DNA of 64,000 bases from Calonectria ilicicola (Eukaryota; Ascomycota; Sordariomycetes; Hypocreales; Nectriaceae), in assembly GCA_020809705.1 (NCBI GenBank), contig CP085829.1, positions 5,580,001 through 5,644,000 of the forward strand, in the 5' to 3' direction. Below are positions 24,129 through 32,904 of this stretch, piece after piece. The notes below the pieces were generated by a model. It saw only the letters and a list, made by a program, of their open reading frames with translations. It searched no databases and was not told the origin of the DNA. Each line of letters opens with the position of its first letter. The first letter of the stretch is position 1. The translations under genes were made by a program, and so were the position numbers.

Positions 24129-25226
24129 CTAGTTGCGGTTGGCCTCATCCAAGTGAGCCTGGTGCTCCATAAGAGCTGCCTTCTCCTCATCGGCGGCAAG
24201 GAACTCAACAATGGTCACCTTGCGGTCAACGTACAGAGGCTCCTCCTCCTCCTCCGGCTCGCCCTTGAATAGTCGGACAAAGCGCATGGCAAGGGTGCCA
24301 AGGAACATGGTGAGACTTGAATTGGTTAGCATAGGATAACAAAGGTTGGAGGAAATCAAAACATACATAGCAACACCGACACCGGCAGTGATACCCAGAA
24401 TAACAGGAAGCAAGATGTAGGAGGCAACGTGCTTCACAACGCTCCAGGTGTGGTAACGGGTGTGCTCAAACTTGTGGTGGTGGCCGGCTCCGTGCTTGTG
24501 GCCTCCATGCTTGTTGTGACCATACTGGGAGAAGCCGGTCTCTTTGTCAGAGTGGCCTTGTCCCTTGGAGTGACCGTGGTGGCCGTGCTGGCGCATTCCC
24601 TTGCAGCCGCCACGGAAACCACCCTTCATGCCACGGAAAGCGTGATCAACCATATGCTGAACGCGGCACCAGATGGTGGTGCACATGGGAGAAGAGCTCT
24701 TTGATTTGCTCATGTTAATGCTACCAATGAGAATTTCGCCGCTCAGAGCCTTAATCAGCTTGACCTTGACAGGGGGAACGCCCTCAACGAAGCGATCGCC
24801 AACTTCGATGATGAGCAGCTCCAGACCAATCACTTCAAGCTTCTGGTCCTCATCAGAGCCCTCTGGCCGGACGGCGAGACCATAGCCCAGCCTGCGATCC
24901 TTGGTATTGCCATCGCCTTTGACGACGGCAGCCGTCAGATCACCCTGCCAGGGATCAGCGTTGGGGTAGAGCTCGAAGCCATTAAGTAGCAGGCGGTAGT
25001 CGTCTTCAACGGTAAAGTCTAGCTTCAGGTGCGTGTCCCGACCGCGGCATTGAGGGCAGGGGACGCTGAGGCTCTGGCTGAAGGCCGTGGTAGGGACCTC
25101 GTGGGCCTTGGCATCTTCGATGTCGATGGGGAGGGTGCTGATGACGTTTTCATCGTGCTCGGAGGTGTCGGGGACGACCAGGAAGGCCGCGGCCGATGCG
25201 GCGAAGAGGAGCTGTCTGAACAGCAT
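24129..25226 (-). CDS. Secretory-pathway single-pass membrane protein with CPQC motif and His-rich segment
   Basis: Two exons (25226-24367 and 24315-24129) encode 348 residues; the intron 24316-24366 is 51 nt, with a GTATGT donor and CTAAC branch. The first 18 residues form a signal peptide (MLFRQLLFAASAAAFLVV). A CPQC motif at 57-60 begins a conserved globular part rich in FELYP- and GYGLAVRPEG-like segments. A Gly/His-rich stretch spans about 200-260 with more than 15 His. One membrane helix lies at about 268-296 and an acidic cytosolic tail (GEPEEEEEP) follows. I believe this corresponds to a fungal domain of unknown function (possibly DUF7728), but cannot check it. The upstream ATG-less frame to 25508 is leader; ATG 25226 is chosen because the signal peptide starts there. 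A metal-linked role is only a guess from the His residues. Confidence 0.83.
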   Translation of the reverse strand: MLFRQLLFAASAAAFLVVPDTSEHDENVISTLPIDIEDAKAHEVPTTAFSQSLSVPCPQCRGRDTHLKLDFTVEDDYRLLLNGFELYPNADPWQGDLTAAVVKGDGNTKDRRLGYGLAVRPEGSDEDQKLEVIGLELLIIEVGDRFVEGVPPVKVKLIKALSGEILIGSINMSKSKSSSPMCTTIWCRVQHMVDHAFRGMKGGFRGGCKGMRQHGHHGHSKGQGHSDKETGFSQYGHNKHGGHKHGAGHHHKFEHTRYHTWSVVKHVASYILLPVILGITAGVGVAMYVLISSNLCYPMLTNSSLTMFLGTLAMRFVRLFKGEPEEEEEPLYVDRKVTIVEFLAADEEKAALMEHQAHLDEANRN

Positions 25227-28200
25227 GGCGACGAGCTGGAGCGAGTAGATGCGTAGGTTTGCGTGGGTTTGTTGGAGGACGGCGGGTGGTGGATGCAGAG
25301 ACAAAGGAGAGGAAAAAAGTCGATGGAGTTTGATGTTGATGATGATGAGGGGAGAGGAGGGTTTGCTTATTATGCAGAGGTTGACTTGGCTGCCTTGGCC
25401 CGAGCCATCCGTCCACACGCGTCCGGTTTGGGAAAAGCGTAGGGAGGTGCCCAGGGAAGGTGCAGCGCGACCCGCTTCCGGCCCTGCGAGAGGATTCGAT
25501 TGCACCACGGAGCGAATCTAAATCTGGGCCTCAAATATGGGGCGATAGGGCCAATAGCGCCTTGGTCCCGACTAAAAAAAATCCCGGCTGGACATTCGGA
25601 TTTTGCCCAACCCCCGGACGCTTCCATTATTAAATTGTTCTTTCTCGTATTTTAATTCCGATAGTCCAAGCGACTGGGGCATCCCACTGGGCGGAACAAT
25701 TTCCATGTACAGATTACCACTGCCATCATCGCTTCGTCCAGGCTGTGTGGTCTTGTGCCTCCCGATACCACCCAATAACCCATACTCGTTCTATTCACAG
25801 ACACTTGTGGGAGCACGCGCCCACGGAACTACCGAACGCATTGATGCTACGTTCTTGATCCCTCGCATTATGATTTCCCTTTCTATCTTTCTTTGTTTAA
25901 TTTTTTATTCTCCTTTCAGTCTCCAGATATGATGAACCTTGTTTCCGGCTTTTGCGTGGGATGGATGGTAATCACTGCACACCATCTTGTACTATTCCCA
26001 CTGCCATTGGTCGCATCGTCCGGGTTGCGCTGCAATCTAACCGCGTATCACGCCTTGAACTGTTACGCCACCAGAATTCTGGGATTTCAGCAGCTTACCT
26101 AGCCAGCACCAAATCACGCATTAAACCACATATTCTGCTCCTTAGATTCTAGCCCATTTCTACGCTGTGGAGTATTCCCCCTCCCCCCAAAGATGAACGT
26201 CATCCCCAGATCCCCCACCGGCATTTTGAGGACAGGCACGGGCTGCTCTGATCCACCCACCCACCACTGACCAACGAGACAAAGCCCTGGTGGTTAGAGT
26301 TCACAGTGATGGGGTCGTGATAATTAATCGCCCCTCCTCCTAAAAATGCAATAACGTACGTTGATATCATATACTTAGATGAGATACAAGATTTCTACGC
26401 CAGCGCCAATGATTGCATTCGATTGCGGACAAGGGTTTGACGATACCCCCATCTCAGATTTTCCAAACGATTTCCATTGCTAGGCCATTCGGGGCACATG
26501 CATGCTTTCTCCCCAATTTTGGACTGGATATGCACGCGTCAACTGGGATAGTAAATGTCCTAGTTGCCTGGCATGTGGGGTACTAAGGCGATATGGCTCG
26601 CACGTAGATACAATGTAGCCCTTGAAAGATTGTAGCTCTCTAGCCTTCCTTCTACCTACTCCCTATTAGTATTATCGCATACGTTCGATAATCTCGACCC
26701 TTTTGACGATATCTCAAAGTTCTCGAGTGAAGCAATAATGGCATCCTCGTACCCGAGTTCGCCAGTCTTCATACAAACCGCCTGGCCTCGGCCGTCTTCT
26801 CAGGACCATGCGGCTCGTCTCTCACGGTCGCGGTATCATTCCTATAGGAGTTTATACTATCGGAATATTTTTTTTTAACCTTTTCCCTTCCGAAATATAT
26901 TGACTTTTGCGCATACCTTGCGCCTGGTCCAGAATCAGTACTGAACTCAACTCAGCCGGCCACCGAGACCCTATTTGTGATCGAAACGACTGGAAGCCGC
27001 CTTGCGAACGAAGTTGTCAATCACTGCGATCACTCTCCTTTAAGGCGGCGACCTTTGGCTCTTGTAATGGTGACTGAAAAGGCAGGAGAGAGCCGAGATG
27101 ATGCTGCGTTGCGGGTTGTGATTTGGCAAGCTGCACATTGGCATCTGGTAGGCGAACTCATTGGACCAGATAAGACGTCAAATCAGGCGCATCTACCAAA
27201 ATTTCCTCTTGGAGTAACCATTCATGGTCATGATTAGCACCTTATCATGACAACGCGCCGGGCATCCCGGATGGCTCTCCAGCTTAAACTCACCTTTGAA
27301 TCGACGAGTAGTGTTGCAGGTATTTAATAGATCGTCGTAGGTCTCCATACTTCGAACACGGACACAAGATGGGTACTGGTCCATTTTGAAGGATGCGTTT
27401 TTGGCATGAAATTGAACGAGAAACGAGTAGCTAATGAACAAAACAATGCACGCTATTTGAGCCCTTCCATGTCCATTGTCCAAATCCACAGAGACCATGC
27501 TAGCGACAGGAGTTCCCCTTGCGACTACCCGAAGCCTTACAATTGTAAGATTGAAGGAGGGTCACAAATTCTTTGCCCACGTGCGTCCAGCTCTAAGAAA
27601 TCGTGTACAATGCACTCCCTGAAAGATTGTGCTCTCGTGACATTGTCCAATTAGGCACTACAGAACTTAACTGCTCAAAATGTTAATTCAACACCTAAAA
27701 ATAAACAAATAATACTAATAAGAATACAATTATATGTCTAATTTGTTTGTATTTTCTTCTCCTCCTAGGCAGTCAAGAAATGGCAGAAAAAGGTAATAAA
27801 GGACGTCAAAATCCGGCCTAGTGACATTGAGTGAGCAAAGAACATGGCGAGTATTCTGACGCTAGGTGGTTTTGACGTCATCCTAGGGATTAGAGGAGAA
27901 TGAAAGGTTTGGTATATAAGAATTTTTTTAAGAATTGATAAAGATCTACGAACTCAATATGAAATTGTGGTGGTTTGATCCGACTCTATTCACACAGTGG
28001 GTCGTCAATCACTCATGCTAAAACGGAGTCCAGGCCACTATCCTCCTCCCCTCCCCAGCTACTAAAACCACCTCAGAACGGTCGGCCCTTATTCCTGTCA
28101 GTCCGTCTTCATTTCTTCTTTCCCATGTTTTTATTCTAGAAGCGATTTCAGTGTTGGTGCAATGCATCGCTGGGGGTCGAGCAATGGGCGCACTTTGCTG

Positions 28201-28523
28201 AGAAGGGCCTTTGGGCCGGAACCTAATGCCCCCCAGCCGCTCTGCAATCTATCTGTCCCCTCGGAAAACACAATTCCTCGAATCGCATCGCCAATTGCCG
28301 GCTCCTGTTTTTGAGCTGAACTCACTATGCGATCCTTTCATGGTTACCTGGTGCCCAGAACCATGGAGACGAGACGAGCCCCACGTCACCCCGGTTCTTG
28401 TTTCACCTAGACGACTTTGACGTGACGAGCTGCCGACCTCGCTTGCGTAGTGCGGCCCCTTGATGAATCAAGTTGAGTGGCTTTATCGTGGGCCGTTGGA
28501 TCACAATCTGCCTTTTCCAAGGA
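25227..28523. other. Gene-free stretch with promoter of the GH12 gene
   Basis: About 3.3 kb without a supported gene. It is AT-rich at 27650-27960, with TATATAAG near 27914. In the last 500 bases the sequence CCCCAG occurs at 28053-28058 and 28231-28236 and CCCCGG at 28389-28394. All three fit the reverse complement of the CreA/Cre1 carbon-repressor site (SYGGRG). Binding is inferred only. Confidence 0.5.
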
Positions 28524-28530
28524 TATAAAA
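28524..28530 (+). promoter_or_regulatory. TATA box of the GH12 glucanase gene
   Basis: TATAAAA lies 122 nt before the ATG at 28652, a distance that leaves about 90 nt for the leader. The leader is pyrimidine-rich just before the start (CTTTTTTTCTTCTTTTGAC), as in highly expressed ascomycete genes. Confidence 0.6.
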
Positions 28531-28651
28531 CATATCATCCGAGATGTCTATTGCTGAATTTTGAGCGACTTTTGCTGTTTAGCTTTGTTCCATTGTTTCA
28601 ATCGTTTCGGTTTCGCTTCCACGGTCGCTCTTTTTTTCTTCTTTTGACAAA

Positions 28652-29501
28652 ATGCGCTCCTTTTCTCCCATTGTACTTTCGGCCCTGGCGGCCACTGTTT
28701 CGGGCGCATCGCAGCCCGTTTCAAACTTTTGCGGCGCTCCAAATGCCTACCAGGTCCTCAGCGGCACCCCTTGGATCATATATTCCATGAATTACAACTA
28801 CCAGTCCATCGAAGGGTCTTGCTGTACCGGACTGTACGACACTTCAGGATCTGGAGACAGCCAAGTGATCCACTGGAACAGTGTCTGGGACATTGATCCT
28901 TCAGTTGGCACTGATGTTGTCAAGGGTTATTCCTTCATTGGTCTGACGACAAACCTGGAAACGCAGCTCAGCCAGATCGCAAGCATTCCGTCATCGTACC
29001 AATGGGCCGTTTCAAACACTAGTGCATATAAAGGTCCGTATTCTATTATGACAGAACCTCTTGGCAAAATTCTGACACTTTCTAGGCAATGTGGTCTACG
29101 ACTTTATGACTTCAGACACCAAGGGCGACAGTACGTCTACTGCGGCTCAGGAGCTTATGCTTTGGCTCCGATGGGAAGGTGGACAGGTTCCTATCGGATG
29201 GGCTGAGGGTCCGGTGGCGACCATCAATGGACTATTTGAAAAGGATGGATGGAAGCTATACCAAGGCAAGAACACCGACACGGGCATTACCGTTTCTTCG
29301 CTCCTCGCACCCGAGGCCAACCAGTTTGGAGACGGTGTCAGCGGCAACTTTACGGGAGATATCAAGGATTGGCTTCTCGCAATGTCCAAGCAAGGTATCT
29401 TTTCCGAGAGCACATACGTTAATGTTGGAAATGCGGGCATGGAACCTTACTGGGGTACCGTCACTTTCAACAACACCTTGAGCTTGAGGATCGATCTGTA
29501 G
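28652..29501 (+). CDS. Secreted GH12 endoglucanase / xyloglucanase
   Basis: Two exons (28652-29033, 29086-29501; 52-nt intron) encode 265 residues. GH12 enzymes are retaining endo-beta-1,4-glucanases acting on cellulose, beta-glucan or xyloglucan outside the cell. A signal peptide covers about the first 19 residues. The fold markers are the tryptophan-rich start of the jelly roll (HWNSVWDIDPS), SIPSSYQWAVSNTS, and NVVYDFMTSDT right after the intron. The catalytic glutamates are visible as E in QELMLWLRW (nucleophile) and E in GMEPYWG (acid/base). Cys pairs near the N-terminus (FCGAPN, GSCCTGLYD) fit the usual disulfide. Its length is slightly above the common 230-245 residues. A TATA box and three CreA-type sites upstream suggest carbon-source control. 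Xyloglucanase versus cellulase cannot be decided. Confidence 0.93.
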
Positions 29502-30850
29502 TCGGCACAACGTGACCTAGATAATATGGACCTCTCACGGCTGTCGTCTTAATTCTCAGGGATACTCCCTTTGCTATCGTTATATGAATTCTTAATAATT
29601 GTGTGATCCTACGTCCTGGTGCTAGGTTAAGGCAGACGCTAATAGCTTCTGCCACGTCCTTGCTCCTCTCCTCATCTTTTTTCTCTCTTGCACAGTTTTA
29701 ATTTTCCCAGTGCTTTTGTCCCTAAAAACTTCGAGGTCGTTTCCTCTCAGTACAGGCCCGCCACCAAGAGAATACACGACAGATGGCGCAAAATGTTCGC
29801 CGCCCAGGTGTTGTAGTCAGGAAAATTATAGCAAACAAAAAAAAAAACGATTGACCTAAATCAATGTCATTTTACTTGGCTTCATGTTTGCTAGCTCTAT
29901 TTCGTTCCTAATTAGTCGTCGTCGATGATGCATCCTGTTCTTTCTGTTTGGTGGCCAAGGAGAAAGTGGACGACAAAAGCAGCACTAGCTTCTGTGTGTC
30001 AGGTCAATATATGTTGCCAATTTTTTTTGAATTAATTGATTGGTCCTTCCAATCAAGATCCGACTTCTATTACGTGTATCTTGCGTTCGCCTAAACAGAC
30101 ACTAGAATCCTACGGCATCTTGGGCAATCTCCTCCCCAGTTCGGATAATGCCCGCGTTGCCAGCCGTATTAATTCAAAAAGACACTCTCTAAATGAGACC
30201 AATTATTCAATTCAAAGATCGGGTGCTTGTCGCATTAAATCTAGAAACACACCTCCTCCTGTGAAATTTATACTAGCAGGAATTGTCCAGGAGTGCCAAA
30301 TAGTGCCAACTTTTTCAGATTCTCCTAGACCGTACGGAAACAAAGAAGACGATGGCAACATATTATTCTGGTGCTTATGCCTTCTTCACGCGGCAAAGGT
30401 GCTTCCTCCGCCTCTGATAACTTGTAGCAGTGGAGTTGCAGATGTCTTGAACTGTGCCCGAAACCGCTGTGGAAATTCCGCAAGAGCGGAAACGATGTCT
30501 TGCACGCGGCTGCCTATTACATTTGAGGCAGACTGCGCCACTGTAGTCAGCGAGCTCATCAAAATAATTCGTCCAGTGCGGACAAATGAGGAATAAAATT
30601 AATTAAACACGAACACGAATCCAACCATGACTTGCAGCAGCAACTTCACGCTGGCATCATTTTAAATCCGAACTCCGAATACAGTGTCACTTTCTCTAAA
30701 CAGACCAGATTAACCGATGGTAGGAATACCACGTCACGTGGGCGGTGATCAAGCAAAACAAGGCGAGCGAGCGGGGGAGCGGCTCAGCCTTGAATATCTA
30801 TCTGAAGTGCAAATCTGACAATATGACGACAATCACACCTCTCTCAACCA
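29502..30850. other. Intergenic between GH12 and APH-like gene
   Basis: About 1.35 kb. It contains an adenine run near 29839-29851 and two competing weak open frames: a plus-strand frame at 30036-30596 with no ATG start and poor codon bias, and a small minus-strand frame at 30386-30559 that looks better (listed separately). Confidence 0.5.
30386..30559 (-). CDS. Possible small protein of 57 residues
   Basis: A minus-strand frame with ATG at 30559 and TGA at 30386. Codon use is typical of an ascomycete gene, and the peptide is Ser/Ala/Val-rich and amphipathic (begins MSSLTTVAQSASNVIGSRV, ends VIRGGGSTFAA). It has no family match, signal peptide or Cys. It could be an exon of a larger gene, since a GTGAAG near its end could be a donor. 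It could also be chance. The overlapping longer plus-strand frame starts without ATG. Confidence 0.25.
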   Translation of the reverse strand: MSSLTTVAQSASNVIGSRVQDIVSALAEFPQRFRAQFKTSATPLLQVIRGGGSTFAA

Positions 30851-32407
30851 ATGCTACGTTGCCCATCCAATACACAGTTTTTCCCATCACTGGATAGGAT
30901 TATCCTAATGGAAGCAGCCAGACAAAACTTTGATATGCTTGTGTGGGAGGAAAACGATCGGGAATGGGAGCGCACCCAAAAGCAACTGCTGCTCAAATCA
31001 ACTTGTCGCTCCATCTCATCTCTAGTCGAGAAAGAATTCGGTAAACCAGCAACTCTTATACCACCTTTATTCATCGGTGGGTTCAACATATTGTATCGAT
31101 TTCGCCTTGATGGAGAGCCTACAGATATCGCTGTTCGATTGCCCTGCCCTCACTTGGCTCAGTTTCCGCAAGAAAAGACCCTCCCAGAGGCTTCAACGGC
31201 TACCTACCTTTCCCAAAACACTCGCGTTCCAGTTCCAAGGCTGTTCACCTATCGTCTTAGGTCAAGTATTGGTCCCTATATCATTTTGGAGTACATGCAG
31301 TCCCCCAGAGACATGTCAGATGCTTTGGCCATGCCCGGCCAGGATCCCGACAAACCCCCAATTCTGAATCCCAACATCTCTGAGGCAAGGCTAAAATCAC
31401 TATATCAGGAAATGGCATCTCGTTTATTGGAGCTTACCAAACCGAGCTTTCCTCGTATCGGATCTCTCTCGACAGCTGAGGATGGTTCCTATTTGGTAAC
31501 TGGGCGACCTATAACACATAATATGAACAACATGCTTCAGCTTGCCAACATCCCCAAGATTGCACTACCGCCACCAAATAAGACGTACGGAACTGCTGAT
31601 GAATGGTATGTTGCAATGGCAGAAATGCACTTAGCACAGCTAGTCTTCCAGCGAAACGACCTGGTTACCTCAGAGGACGACTGTCGAAATAAATATGTTG
31701 CTCGCCGCTTGTTCTATAAGTTAGCTCGACAAAATCGACTATCCGTATTTGGTTTTTCTGAGGATAAGTGGTCAGCCCAATCCAAGACTACTATATCGCT
31801 CTGTTCCACTCCGAATAGATCAGATTCTTTTCGGCTGTGGTGTGACGATCTTAGGCCAGCCAACACTCTTCTAGACGAAGCCGACAAGGTGATCGCTGTG
31901 ATTGATTGGGAATTTGCATATGTTGCACCCACGCAATTTGTGCTCGATCCTCCTTGGTGGCTACTTCTAGAGGTGCCTGAGATGTGGTCTCCCAACATTG
32001 ACAATTGGGAGAGAGTATACGCTGATCGTCTAAACACCTGGCTCTCAGCCATGGAAGCAGCAGAGAACAGCGTGAGCTCGGAATCGGCCCCATTCAAACT
32101 TTCCGAATACATGCGAGAGAGTTGGACAACTGGAAGGTTTTGGCTCAACTATGCTGCGCGAAAGAGCTGGGCATTCGATACAATCTTTTGGAAGTTCTTG
32201 GATCAGAGATTCTTTGGCAGTCGGAGGTGCGGTGTCTCTGACGATGACTTGTGGAGAACCAGGGTGAACCTCCTGAGCGAGGAAGAAAAGATAGCCATGG
32301 AGACGGTTGTGGAGCGGAAGATGGAGGAGTCTATGAACCGCATCTTGACCACCGATTGGGATCAGGAAGAGGTTCTAGAACGCCTATCAGAAGTGCTGTT
32401 TGATTGA
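30851..32407 (+). CDS. APH (aminoglycoside phosphotransferase) kinase-fold family protein
   Basis: A single-exon gene of 518 residues. Fungal APH-family proteins share the protein-kinase fold but usually have unknown small-molecule substrates; few if any act on antibiotics. Visible landmarks: LIPPLFIGGFNILYRF in the nucleotide-binding lobe, AVRLPCP at the position where a kinase lysine would sit, YIILEYMQ in the hinge, LWCDDLRPANTLLD in place of the HxDxxxxN catalytic loop, and VIDWEFAY in place of DFG. The catalytic Asp and Asn are kept, but the His of HxD is Cys-Asp-Asp. A DPPWWLLLE segment follows, as in many fungal relatives. ATG 30851 is first; ATG 30908 (MEAARQN) is an equally good start. 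There is no signal or membrane segment. Confidence 0.85.
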   Translation: MLRCPSNTQFFPSLDRIILMEAARQNFDMLVWEENDREWERTQKQLLLKSTCRSISSLVEKEFGKPATLIPPLFIGGFNILYRFRLDGEPTDIAVRLPCPHLAQFPQEKTLPEASTATYLSQNTRVPVPRLFTYRLRSSIGPYIILEYMQSPRDMSDALAMPGQDPDKPPILNPNISEARLKSLYQEMASRLLELTKPSFPRIGSLSTAEDGSYLVTGRPITHNMNNMLQLANIPKIALPPPNKTYGTADEWYVAMAEMHLAQLVFQRNDLVTSEDDCRNKYVARRLFYKLARQNRLSVFGFSEDKWSAQSKTTISLCSTPNRSDSFRLWCDDLRPANTLLDEADKVIAVIDWEFAYVAPTQFVLDPPWWLLLEVPEMWSPNIDNWERVYADRLNTWLSAMEAAENSVSSESAPFKLSEYMRESWTTGRFWLNYAARKSWAFDTIFWKFLDQRFFGSRRCGVSDDDLWRTRVNLLSEEEKIAMETVVERKMEESMNRILTTDWDQEEVLERLSEVLFD

Positions 32408-32904
32408 AAAACGGCCGCACATTTCGAGATTATAGATGATCGACACTAACAAGCCGATCATACGTTGGATTGGTGCTGAACAGGCAGGATTAATACCACT
32501 CAAGAGGAAATTTCGTTGGGTTACCTATTTTCTGATACATTGATTCACACAATAATATTTAGTAGAACACTCGACCTAATATCCGATTTTCATATCACCC
32601 CATGAAATTGACAATTGTATCAACAGAATAATTTCCATTTCAGGGTACTAGTCCTCGAAGTTGTATGTATCTCTCTGCAATCTTTCCTACATGGAGAGCC
32701 CAATTAAACTTGGCCCAATCCACAATCCTGAATTCCCCTCAGGTCAATTGATGTGTGTCCTCGTACGTTCCAAATTCCACCTAACCCAATGGGGTTGTGT
32801 CCTACAAAACAAAAGAGGTCCGTCCAAACAATCATCCTCGGGCCAATTAATTAAAGCCTCCATCACTTTTAAGCCGAGTATACATGCCGGCTGTATCAAA
32901 ATTA
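32408..32904. other. Convergent 3' region
   Basis: About 500 AT-rich bases between the stop of the APH-like gene (+) and the stop of the mucin-like gene (-). No gene or structured RNA recognised. Confidence 0.55.

Noticed and set aside
30036..30596. 186-codon plus-strand frame
   Set aside because: It has no ATG at its beginning, irregular codon use and no family motif; the minus strand under it looks more coding.
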